A stretch of DNA of 64,000 nucleotides from contig CAJFCV020000002.1 of NCBI GenBank assembly GCA_904066235.2, forward strand, positions 7,502,001-7,566,000. The letters are read 5' to 3'. Origin of the DNA: Bursaphelenchus xylophilus (lineage: Eukaryota > Nematoda > Chromadorea > Rhabditida > Aphelenchoididae). The notes under the pieces are model-generated. The model was not told where the DNA came from. It saw only the letters and a program-made list of their open reading frames with translations, and did no database searches. Of the stretch, positions 1-12,800 are shown in pieces (the stretch's first letter is position 1; each line of letters begins with the position of its first letter). Made by a program: the position numbers and the translations under genes.

Positions 1-3000
1 TTTAATTGGAAAACCGTTGAGAATTTGAATTAAGCCAATTCCCCTGCGGGGGTTTACTTTACTCTCTCGAATCGACCGAAAATCATAACAAACAAGGTGG
101 TTGGTTTTCTGCGACGTTTCCCAAGGCAATAAAAGAGTAAAGTGAAAAAATGGAAATTCGAAGACTCCAATTCCATCGACGATTTCACTTTTCTGCATGC
201 CCTCAAGGGAAGGACGTGAATTGAAAAAAAAGAAAGCGCCGACAGAACACCTGTAAACCTCAATTAACAAGTATTGTAAACCCTCGGGGATCGATGGCAG
301 AGCCCTCTTCTTCTTACCTCACTCCCGCGAAGCTGCTCCAGAATCAGAGGCGCCGAATCCGCCCGCATTAATGGCTTTATTTTCTCGGATTTCCGTTTAT
401 CTGCTGATCCTTATCTGCCTTCTCACTTTCACATTCTTTCCGGATAAACAACGCATTTCACTCTCCAAATTATTGAAATTTCCTTTTCTTTTTTTTTACC
501 TCTAATCCGGATGACAAATCGCGCTTCTGGGTGGGATTCGGAATGGGAATTAACTGGAATTAACACATGGAGACGACATAGACACGACAACGCCATAATC
601 GCAAAAGTTCAATTTCAAAAACCTCCATCTGAAACTTTCAAAATACAAGATCAACGAAAGCCAGGTTTCATAGACAACCTTGCGCATGACATAATATGTA
701 AATGCCTTCTTTCTCGAAAACAATGCATTTGATATTTTTGAAATTTTCATGTTTTATTAGTCGAGGGTTGAAGTTTACCTTAGCGGTTTTAAAAGTGACG
801 TTTCAATAGTATAACATCGTTTAGATGTAATTCTAAGCTTTCTGTCTTATTACAGAAATGTTCTTCGTTCTTGAAAACATGCACTGATGGCTAGGCTAAA
901 AATACGGTTTAACTTTCACAATTCATTCAAGAATTTTTTAGAAGTAAATTGACACTATTCTTCAAACAGGAAATCGTGATTATTCCAAGCCAAATAAAGA
1001 TTCGGTTAATCAATTTTCGTTTTACTAAACTTCTATTCCAATTTTCGTATTTCTTTTTCTGCTAAGCTCTCCTAAGCTCTAGACCATTACGAGCTGTCAG
1101 CGGACATTCCAAAGCAACGATGACGTCTTAAAATATCAGAAATCGATTTATGATCTGTAAATGTATGAACGTTTCCCCCTCTCCTAGATGTGCCAATTAT
1201 TTTTTAATGTGTTTGTAAACCTTTCCCCAGCGTGTTCCCTAATCCCCATTACTCTGACTGTTATATTCTTCATATTATAAATATGAGATTTAATGTTGAT
1301 GTTTTCGAATAAAATTATGTTTTGGATTGCCTTGCTTCAAAATCTCGAGATTTTTTGGTCCTCAAAGTTGAGATAACAAACAAATCGGCCATATTTTCTT
1401 CCCGATTCAACTTTTTATTGTCCGAGAAAACAATCGAAGGTCATAAAAAGGCTAAAGATTATAAAGTTATGCCTCTAATGTCTAAGCGTTGTCTTCTATT
1501 GGACACTGTAAGAAATATTAAACACCAGTCTCCACCATACTATTATACTATATATTTATGTAAACTTTTTGCAGTAATCATGGCGTGATGCAACCCCACT
1601 TTAAGTATTATAATTATGATGTCTTATCCAAATTCGTGGCAAAGGATTTAAAAAATAATTCGCGATAAGTTGAATCCGCCGGCAACGGTTGTGTGCGGTA
1701 GAATTTTACTATATCATCTTTCGACTTAAGAAGTCGCTTGAAATGGCGATTGAAATTTTTCATGTTCACAGTTTCAAACTCACCATGTTACAGTAACCCT
1801 GACCAAACAATATGACGAGCATGGTCCAAAACATACTTGTTTCGCGTCTCGACTGCAAAAGTATGGACATTGTAGCCTGCTTTCATCGCGACAGTAAATT
1901 TGTCGTAAACCCGTCATCATGACATTTTTTCAAAAACATTTCGTAGAGTGCTTTAGGATGGCCGGTATTGTTTGAAGTTAAAAGAATTATAGAGTAAAAT
2001 TCCACCGCCGCATTTGATTCAAATTCTGGCAGCTCGTCTTATATCCAATTTTTACCTTTTTATCAATTCTACACTTATTTGTATTTTTTTTTTGCTTCAA
2101 TCTAGTATAAATACATGAAAATAAAGGTCTCTTCTCTCCCCGTTCGTACAGTTCCTAGTAAAAAAAGAACATGTATAAATATGGGGATGGTCACTTTGTT
2201 ACGCAGTCGCTCTCGTTTCGGTCTATTTATTGTTCTATTTGATATAAAATTATGCTAGGAATCCATTTTTATTACCTCAAGATATTGCTGCTTTACATCA
2301 TTTAAATGTCCACTCTCTCGGATAATCCAATCTCATTTTACTCCGTAATTTTTTTTCTCAAATTTTCCGATGAAAATTTTTTTCGAAGTGAATTTTGAGG
2401 GGAAAAAATTTTTTTTGAATGGAAGGCCTTGGTTTTATGGAACGACGAAGATTCGAGGCTCCCTTTTACATTTTTCACGAATTATTGTTTCTTACTGTCT
2501 TCCCATCACATTTATTCAACAAGCTTGTTTTTGTTGTAATTGTTGGTCTGTCCAAATATTTGAATTCATTATTGAGGCCGCTGATTTTTAAAATTGTCTG
2601 CGCCCTCCCCTTTCTCCATACACTCTCGTTTTGTACTTTTATTTTTTTTTTTAATAATTTCCCTCTGGCAATTGCGTAATTCTTTTTTTGGATTTCATCA
2701 TAAACCAGTTATGGAGTAATCAGAATTAAATATTTTTTCGAAGTCCTTAGTAACCGAAAATTGATTTTGTTACTGTAAGATTTGATTCTAGTATTTTTGA
2801 AAAAACTGATAAATATTTTATATTATTTTGAATAATTTTAGAACCCCTGCGAATTTTACTGCCTATTTTCGACTTCTCGGATTTCGGTTTTTTTCTCTGC
2901 TCTCTCTCTCTCTCTCCCGGTTCCCTTACATCTTTCTTTACAGAATTTAACAAAAAGAGGAACACGATCCTTGGCGTTTTTGTTTGAACAGCTCCAATTA

Positions 3001-3843
3001 ATGCCTTTAAAATTAGCATAAGATTTCGAAACGAAAACCGAGAGGGGAAATTCCCAACAAAGAGGGAACGATCTCAACGGACGGTTATCAATTCAACAAA
3101 TTTCAACGAATTCGAAGGTCAAAGTGACGATTGTTCGAGTTCTAGAAGGGTCTCGTTCCCGTGAGTTATCAAACTTGGGCCCAGTACTACCTTTGACAAC
3201 TAGACCTACTAGATCTGTGAGGTCTGCTGTCGATTTAAGTTAGAAATTGGATTTCTCAATAAAAACGGTGTTTTATTGTGCCGTTTATTGTCTACAACAC
3301 ACTCCCAGAACCCCGAAGTTATCTACAACGAGATCGCTGACCAACCGAACACATTTTCGACCAAAAACTCGTCGATTTTCCCTCCGTTTTTGCATAAACC
3401 CCCAGCTTCTTGGGGACATTTGCCGGCCGTCTTCTGGCCACCAGAGCAAGCCCTGAGGCCAGTGGAAAAGAGGGGCCGAGGCTCCCCCAAATAGTCCCCT
3501 CAAAGACCCAAAACGCGGAGAGTTGGGCCGTTTTTGGAATAAACGGCCGTTGTTCTCGCCTTTACAAAACGCCTGAACGAAAATTGGAACGGCGGCTACA
3601 AATTCCACAGCTCAGCTAAATCGACCTGAACACTTTGACTCTGTACTCCAACGGGTTTTCAACAAGATTCAACAAGATCTCCAAGGGAAATCGACGAAAA
3701 TTTGTAGCACTTATTGTGAAACTCGACCAAAATTAGAAGGAATCGACCATTCTCAACAAAATTCGACGGGTTTCAACGGGTTTTTGGTGGATCCCAAAGC
3801 TTTCGGAGTTCTCTGGGCTGTGTGAGAGATCTCGGATCAGTGG
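1..3843. other. 5' flank of the Mnk gene, no gene seen
   Basis: I see no supportable gene in this AT-rich stretch. Open frames present are short and have no recognisable protein features or consistent splice sites. The last few hundred bases (about 3,250-3,840) are richer in G+C and lead into the first Mnk coding exon, so they probably hold its promoter and 5' UTR. A copy of the recurring TTACNGTAA palindrome lies at 1,788 and another at 2,770. Confidence 0.4.
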
Positions 3844-6800
3844 ATGATGTTCTTCTTCGACGAGGAGCAAATCGGTAAGTGTTTTGGAGGTGGCATAGTC
3901 ATTGTCAAAATTATTTGCATATCTGTTTTACGTCATTAGGATTCATATTCCCGTCTGGATGTCTAAAAATGCGTGATTTCTTTGATAACAACCCCTGCTT
4001 TATACGTCAATTACTCTTCCGTCAATCGGCGGTCGTCCGATTGTCTCGAGTCTAAAGCAATATAATTGATTGGACAGCGGAAATCGAGCGCCCAAAAGCG
4101 ATTACTGATTACAATTTTGAAGTGATGTTGTAATAGAATGATGACTGTAAAAAGGATGATGTCTGTTTGTTTAATGAGTTTGTAACTTCTGTTTTCCAGA
4201 AGTGAACACCTTTCGTTTTACAGGATCCCTCGAAAATACAGTACTCTTTGGGATTAGGCCTTTACGTAAATAAAATTCTAAATTAATTTCTTATCATCTC
4301 AGGCATTAATATTCATGGCATTCATTATTCCTAATCTTGGATTTGCACGGAAAAGCCCCTCAGGGCCCAAACAAAACCAAAATTTGAGGGGGAATTGGAG
4401 GCTCGCATACCCATCTCTTAAAATGGAACCAGAAAAAAGGGGATTAGGAAATTATTTTAAAATTTGAAAAAGTTTCATTGTCCAAAGAGCAGATGAAAAT
4501 ATTTTTGACAACACGAGATATGTTGCATATCGCTTGTTGAAGCCTTTATCAAAATTGACTCAATTCCCGTGCTCTTCACGTTTTTTGCATATTAAATGTG
4601 CATTTTTTTCATAATTCACCTGCCATTCCAATCCCCTTTCGAACTTACACTGTAAATCGAGTTTGATTGAACGGAATGCCATGGAGAATGATTAAATTCA
4701 ATCTTGTGGGCCGTTTTATTTATAAATGCCCTGAGGGGAAATAACTAATCGGCATGTTTTTACATTACTTTACGTGATAAACAGATTAAATGACTGGGAG
4801 AATGTCCTTAAAGAGGGGACCAAAAATAAAAAAAGTGCTGGTTGTTTTGGTTATCTTAATTAGGATGGGCCGTGCTAATTAGTGCGGTTTGGGTCCTCCA
4901 CTCTTTAATTAGCACTCAATTAGAGCGTTCTTTTACTCCACTTCCTGTACTCAATTACATTCCTCTGCTTGCAAACCAAATTTTTTATATTTCATCTATC
5001 ATTTCCTGGCTACTGTAATTCAGGCCGCTGTAAAAAGCCTAAAGGTCATTTGAGTATGGAGAATGTAAAAAACGAAGCTGAACTGTGCAAAAGGAAGTAG
5101 TTTAGGGGAAAGAGGGATCTGTCACATGAAAATAAAATGATGTAATCGATGTAAAGGGGGATCGGTTGTGGGGGAGATTAGCCGGCTCTTGGAGATCCAA
5201 AAGTTTGTGCAAACGCAATTGTCCTTCAAATGCCATGCATATTTTATTGGTGAGAGGAGTGCGGGTATGTACAACAAATGGAAACCCATCCGATGCCATC
5301 GATCACCGATGTCGCCACTTTTCTTTTCTTTTGTGGGATTTCTCAGAAATCTTTGAAGGATTTCGTAATATCTCTGAAAACGGACCCTATGTATTGCGTA
5401 ATATGCAAATTTTGGAAGGTTTTTTGAATGCCAACTCTTGTTGCAAGCGTTCGGAAAAAGTTTGAATGACTTTAGGCAACGGTTTGTCAGCAAAAACTCA
5501 CACCCAAAAAAGTTTCTATGAATCTACTGTAAAATAACTTGAGATGTTGTTTCCTTGTTCCGATCACATCCCAAACACTTCCTCACGGCTTATCAGTTTT
5601 TTTTTATCAGTCAACTTTGTTTTAAAGTAATTCCCTGCCTGTAATTGTAATGATAAGCATCTGGGGGTGGAATTTTTAATCGAAAACGGCTAAATAAACA
5701 GATTTTTTGTTTGAAGAAAGTGTTTTGTTCAGAAAATTGTTGTCTACAATTACTTACTCATTGTCGACAGTAGTGCGAAGTTGCTCATTTTTATGAGACA
5801 TTCCTCCATTCTCAGCAAATACCACGTGTTGTGTGTGAGATTGGTTTATGTGGGCTATAAAAAACGGAAAGTTGGGTTTCGTTGGACTAAAATTGTTTAA
5901 AGCAGAGACTTTTCGGTCTTTATTTATGGCCTGGGGGAAGTCACGAGAATGGGCTCCATAAAAAGTTACGAAATGTTTGAATAAACATGTAAACTCACAC
6001 AAAGTAACACATTGTTGCGGTTGTCTCCAAAAGGAATTACATAAATTTTATCGAGATACTTGAAGCGGCCAAATTAATTCATGAAATGCACGGCACATTG
6101 TTAAACCCAGATTTTATACTCTTATAAATGTAAGCTTTAGTGATTACAGTAACCCTGTCCATCCTCCATTACTCCCTTTTTATCAATAATATAGTTTTTA
6201 GAATCTTTTCTTCCGTTATCAGTTATTATTGCATTGCGGCCTTATCAGTACAGTCAACTACTGCTTCCTCGCTGTCTCAGTTGAGCAAACGTGCATGATT
6301 CCCCTGTTCCGATATTAATCACCCCAACGATCATTTGCCTTCGTTACGAGACATTTTAAAAGTGCTGACCATTTATTTCAAGATTATTTATAAGTGAAGT
6401 GATGCCAGTTGGAAAGTCTTGAGATTAAAATTTTGAAATTAGAACCTAAAGTGCTGATATTAAGTCCTAAGATACGTCCAGCTCATGCCCGTGTTTCTTC
6501 GAATCTGGCTCACCCGATCTGACGCAATAAATCCAGAAACAGTTGGTGCTTTTAATGGAGAACAAAGGAGGTCAGTGATCGCTGATCAGGATTTATGGGC
6601 TTCCTTCTTCACTCATAAATTACAGCTCTCTCATATGGTTCTTTAGAGTTCTGTAATAACAAACGGTATTTTTAGGCATCCCACAACCATCTCCCCAAAC
6701 CTCTGATCTCTCGCTTGTTTAAACATTCCAACCGTCGTCTTGATTATCATATCCCAAGACTGGCGAGGACATTAACTCTGTATAATCGAGATGTTATTTC

Positions 6801-9800
6801 CTCAAATATTTCATCATAAGTTACCTCGTTCGGAAAGTTCTCGTCGTATGACCTCTTAAAATTCCTTTTATGGGGCAATTAGAGGAGGGGAAGTCAGAGG
6901 TCAGGGGACATCGTAGGAACATTGTAATTGGCCCTTCGCATGAGTTCAGGAAGCTCGATTGGTCAGGTGATCGATAAATTTTATTGCGCCACCTCACATG
7001 ATAATCTAGACAAATTATACAAATTATTTTCGTTATCAGTAGTTTGTAAAGTGATGTTCGAATTCTTGGTTCCAGGACGAATAATCGATATTGTTTTGGA
7101 AAAAGTCATGCGGCAGTAATGCTGATCCGTGGGGATTAAACACTTCCCTTTGCAAATCGTACAGCTGCTAGCAGCGAGAGGGAGAGAAGCCGCTGTTGTT
7201 TCATAAATAATATTGACATCAGCCCGTCCTTTGTTTAAAATCCCGATCTCCCATAAATTTTGAAATTTTTTCGCGTTTTATTACAGCGCTCATAACGTCA
7301 TGCCCATACATACTACTTTAATTCTACAGAGTGGAATTTATATATGCTGTCCGAAATGTCATCACCTTATAAGGCGATAACAAAACTTTTCGTCGGCTGA
7401 TCTGTTTTCAAGTTTTTTTTCAACGTGACGTTTTAAGCGCCTTTTTGGTTGATTATTTTTGTATTTCAAGATAAAATCTCCATTTTTCGCTCACAAAACT
7501 TTCGCTGTTTTATCGATAAGATCTCTGTAATTGTTGACAATAACAAAAGTGCAATCGGCCATGGAAAGTGTCAAATTAATACTGTGTAATTCGTATTTTA
7601 GGACATCAAATAGTCATCAAATTTTAATCAAACTTAGGTCTCAGCCCAGATTTCAACACGGATTTTTGTGAGACTTTCTGGAATCCCAATACGAATTTTT
7701 TTGTATTCGAATACGATCCAGGATATACGAAAAGATTACTCATTATTCTGGACCGGGAATTGCCACGTCGACCTTCTCGAAAACTCGTGCATTTTCTTGT
7801 GTCTACGCTGGTTTTCGCTCTTTTCCCTCGGCGCCGGCGTCTCTCCAGTCCCTCCACTCTCTCGCCCCCACAGCCCCAAAGCTCCGCTCTTCGCAGTGAA
7901 ACCGAAAATTTCTCCAAAAACAATTTTTCGTCCGATTTCTCCACCAAAAATTATTTTTCAACCATCTCGGAGTTGGTTATGACTATTTTCTTGTTCCGTC
8001 TCCGTATGACGTTGCTGATATTTACAGATCTCATACAATATTTATTTGTTTTTTAGGATTGGATTTTCCCAAATTTAGCGAGTAAAATTTTATCAATATG
8101 GCGTTTTACAAAACCCCCATTCTTATTGTAAAATTCGGATTCCCAGCCTCTTCCGATCTCCGCGGACGGTCTAGGAGATCATTACACCGTAAAACGTAGT
8201 TTGGATGGGGATGGGAGTAATATTTTAATCGTCCCGTGACCAAAAACCGATTCTTTTGAACTGGTGATCGCCTTTCCATAATCACTGAAACCACTTTTCT
8301 ATCGACAAACACAATATAAATGCGTTTTTTTCCATAATACTGTTCCTCAATTATTTTTGCATAATTTTGGAAGTTTTCGTTCCAGGACCCGGCCTTAAAA
8401 TAGATGACTCAAAAAACTAAGTCGTTGCAAAATAAAAGCCGTTTATAAGAGAATTACCGGTTTAATTCAACGTTAAGTCAAGATCCGCATGGCGGCTCAA
8501 ATTATTTGCTTTAACCCTAATTGAACTAAAATGTAATGTAAATCCTACCGTTTTTAGCGCATTTCAATGTAAATCCTTTGTTTTTATGATCATATGGTCT
8601 TATCGACATTTTTTTCTCTGCCATCCTTTCTTATTCCGCTAAAATTCGCCTGCATTAATTTTTATGAGGGAAATTGATTGTTACTCTTACTGGGGAAGGT
8701 TGTAATTGGTTGTGATGATGTAATCTGTGTGTTTGGAGATGTAGTAGATGTAATTTGCAGTTAATTACGCCCTACAAAGCTTCGTCTTTCCAAAACGCGG
8801 TTTTATTATTCTTTTCAGGCTGTTATTTTTGACGGAAATATGGGAATTACGGTACTTTTTGTTTTCGAATCGCAATTTATGTGTGTTCGTTCATGCCGAA
8901 ATGAGTTTTCAATTGAATTTGCATTATTTTCGCCGTTAACACTTGTTCCGTTGACCGTTCCACTGACTTTCCCAGGCCATTTTCTACAATAAAATGCATC
9001 GGGAAGGTTCGGAAAACGATTGGCTAGCGTTACAAAGGGATTTATCTGACATAAAGAACCTTTATTTGGTGAGAAAATCATCCGATTCGAGGGGGTTTTG
9101 TGAACAAATCACCTTGAACAAGGCTCTTCTGTTACTGCGTTCCTTCAAATTACCTTCCAACGCCTCTATTTATCCATTGTTTGTTGGTTTTGGGTATGCA
9201 GAATGCGTCATGATGCCAGCATTACTGTATTCCCACCTGATGGCTAACGTAATGTCAGATGGAAGTGACCTATAATCAAGCGAGTAACCAACACATTTCG
9301 AGTAATTGATTAATCTGGGATTTCCAATTTTCCGAGGGATTTCAAGCGGAAATTTTCAAATCTCGGAGAACCCTCCGCTCCGAAGGGGACTTTGTATAAA
9401 ACAAACCGAAATGGGGGACTAAAATAGCTATTCTAATTGCAGATGCAGATAGGAATGTCATAATTACTGTCCTAAACAGGGCACATCTTTTGATTCAATT
9501 ATGACGCAATCCTCTCTGTTTTTGAGATAACGGTTGTGGCTGTTTAAGTTAATGTTTGGAGTGAAGTATACACAGGTGTTGCGGGTTCTTTGATTCCTTT
9601 GGTCCCTCAGACACCCTCCCCTTATGACTTCCTCCTCGTCCTCGAGCATTGAAAGATTCAAATCCTTTCACATCGAATAACAAAACATCCCAATTCAAGT
9701 TGATGTTGCAGAGAGAGGGAGAAAAAAACTTTTTTGGGGGGATATTTTTCAGACTTTTTTATTACCCCACCCCTCGTTTTCCCCCAAAAAACGAACACCC

Positions 9801-12800
9801 CGGAGTCGGAATAGGCAAGAGAAGAGAGAGCGAGAGGGTGTAGAAGCTGCTGGAAGCTCCCCCTCCTTCTCCTTCTCCACCCTGTTTGTGCCGAGGAAAG
9901 AGTGTTCGGAGATCTTGTGAGCATATTTATTTGTGAGAAGGGGGAAACGGTGGGGCCCAATGTGTCATCCCCCACTACTCTTTGCGGGGTAATCAGAGTT
10001 TGTTGTGGAGATACCGTGATCTCCCTTAATTTGGGGTCCTCCGATTCTGATGACTCGTTGTTTTCCGTTAATTCTCCGACAATTTTGGTCGAACATTCGT
10101 TTTTTATTCGTTCCAAGGGCATTTACTGATAAACACTACAATTTCCGATGTTTCCAAATTTGGATCGATGTCTTATTGCAACATGACCCATTTCAAATAA
10201 AGAATTTATAGATGCGTGCCGGGATTCTTAACCCAATGGCCCTGGCCTTTCCTTAGCCGATCAGTGGTGTCTCAAAACCGGGGGTCACGAGTTTAATTGT
10301 AGAGCAGATGTTTCCCTTGTTGCCCTTTTTGGCCAGACAAGATCTTGATTTATTCTTTGATTTTTTGTTTTCTTTTCCAAAAGTCATGCGTTCCAATGAG
10401 ACAGCACGTATGATACTTGATGAGGTAGACGCGAATGTGATTGTTTGTACTTTTCGATTCTCGTGCATACACATTGTAAAACGGGCGAGCACAGAGAGAC
10501 GGGGAATGTTTTACATAAATGATGAAATTTTATTCGAAATTGAAAAAGTATCGGTTGAGTGTTGTTTATATGGAATTCCATGCTGACTGGTGGGGACTGT
10601 ATCGGCCAGGACTTCTTGGCCAAGCACTCATAACTCGAAGGAGGGGGTAAGATTAGTTCTTTCTTCTCCTTTTGTCCTCACCTGACCTTCCACTTGAGCC
10701 CAATCACGGGACTCTTCACCAAGCCGCTTCTCTCTCGCTGTGACCTATTTGGGCCCTTATAAATTCCTGGTTTGTTTACATTAACATAATCGTTGATTTC
10801 TTCCGTTAATGCGTCCTTTTTATATTAACATGGGTGTTATTATCCTCAGAGGAATATTTCCATAAACAAAACTGTTTTCCTCATTGTTTGGGGATGTTTT
10901 CTAAGTTCAAGTTTTCAGAAGTGAGGAAAAATTAGACAAACGGGGTTATTTACAAAAAACACTCTAGTTACGTAATCGTTTTGTCGGATCTCTGCTCCTG
11001 ATAGGCCGTTGATCTGTTCGGGGGTCTTACTATTTTGGGATTTGGTGTTATTATACGAAATAGGTTGGAACCTCTATATATTTCTAGATAAGTATCTCAA
11101 AATTTCAAATAAGGCGGTTTGGTCTGTTTGAATTTTTAATGGCCTAAGAGCAGACATGTCAATTGGGCCGGGATTTTTGCTCTTGGGGGGTCGAAGCCCG
11201 GTCCGGTAAAAAAGTAGGAAAATTTTCAATTCAAAAAATAAAGAACTTATTTTTTACAAAAAAATTTTTAATTGGGTTTGGGAACCGGTTCGCAACCGGG
11301 CTTTGGCCGGCACGGTTGCCATGCCTGCCTGAGGGGATCAAGAAATTTCAGGTGGGATGCCATTATCTCCCTGCTTAATCCAGGAAACCAGTTTACTCAA
11401 TGTGACTTTAATCCCCTTTGCTGTTATGAGCCTTTTTCGGGATTAAAATAGTGTTCTGTGGGTACCGAAGCGATCTCTTTTATGCTGTTTTATTTCAAAA
11501 AATGCAAAAAAAATCGTAAGAAACATGGACGTGTTTATGTTTTTGATTTGCTCCGCCTTTTACAGCCGACGTTCTGAGCCGTCAAGCTCTTTTTTCTGGT
11601 CAATTTTTATTTTGTCCATGCCCCGAGATCAAGAAGACTCTCTGTTTTCTGGCAAATTGATCGGTTTGGACCAAACGACAAGTGCATTTGATTTGTAGTG
11701 TGGGTAATGTGTTTCCGACTGTAGATCTCGTGTTTACGGCCCATTTTGCAGCGATTTTTGGTCTGATGAATTGATTTCTCCTGCCTTCGCCCCCTCCGAA
11801 TGGGTCATTTCGGGCGCCGCGTAATAAACGGACAATCGAGAACGGACCGTCGAGGCGGAGAGGGGCAACGCGTCTTGGTCTCGCTCGGCTTTTATTCTCG
11901 TTTTGTGTTATCCATGGGAGCGAGGACTGTCGGCGTTTACAATCGCGCAGTGACAGTCGAAATGTTTTCCGGGATATAGTGGTCTTGGGGAAGTGGGGAG
12001 CAGGACTCGTTGATTTGTGATGCAATTGCCTTGTTTACATCATTTTCCTCTCTCTTGCGTCAAATTTTTCTTAAAATTGATTAGATTTTCTTGATTTTTT
12101 ACTGTCGTTCGTTTCTTTACCGAAACAAATCATGTTTTCCCTGGCCCTCTGCAGTTAATGTAGATTTCTGGCGTTATACTTATTCCGACCCACTTCTCTC
12201 ACCGGTTTTACGACTTTCATTGATCCTATCCATTTTCAGACGCGCCCACACCAGAAAAATCAGGCGACTTCCGAGTGACGTCGACCGAGATCTCGACGTC
12301 CAAGGTCTGCCAGCCACTCCCGAGACGACTTCCACCTCATTCTTCAACATACGGTCCCATCGTTGCTGAACTTTCGCCTCTGTTCGTCGTAGACGTCAGG
12401 GCCCAACGCGCCGCAAACATCCGCGCACCCTCCAATCCCATCGACAAGTTGAACTCGGCGAGCTTTTTGCCTCGATTCGAGATTCCAATGGACACCAATT
12501 TCAAGTAAGTTGTGTAGAATATTGCTTTTGGACATTTGGCATCACACATTTAAGTGTTTTAGATATGAATTTTTTTTTTGCAATTTTTGATCAAGTTGTG
12601 CTTTCAGAACAACTGAAATGGACTTGAAACGTCGCTCCCGCGTGGAACGTTTCATCATCGGGGATTCGGACACGGAAAGCGAGTCAGGCCACGAGCCAAG
12701 ACGTCGTCGTCTCTCCTCATCCGACCTGTCGGACGAGGACGATCATTCGGTGGTCGGTGGAGCTCCAACAACTCTCGACTTCGAACTTGATGAGGACCTT

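Noticed and set aside
3285..3608. 107-codon minus-strand frame in the Mnk 5' region
   Set aside because: Trp/Arg-rich, no start context, no domain. Probably a by-product of local GC-rich sequence.
8994..9275. 93-codon ATG frame on the plus strand in Mnk intron 1
   Set aside because: No family resemblance, no splice partners, and of chance length.
9658..10122. 154-codon open frame on the minus strand in Mnk intron 1
   Set aside because: A frame of this length is expected several times by chance in 64 kb. No splice support or recognisable domain, though its first third is Ser/Glu-rich.
11600..12025. 141-codon minus-strand frame near Mnk exon 2
   Set aside because: Arg/Thr-rich composition without a domain. 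The region is more likely intronic or an alternative 5' exon on the plus strand.
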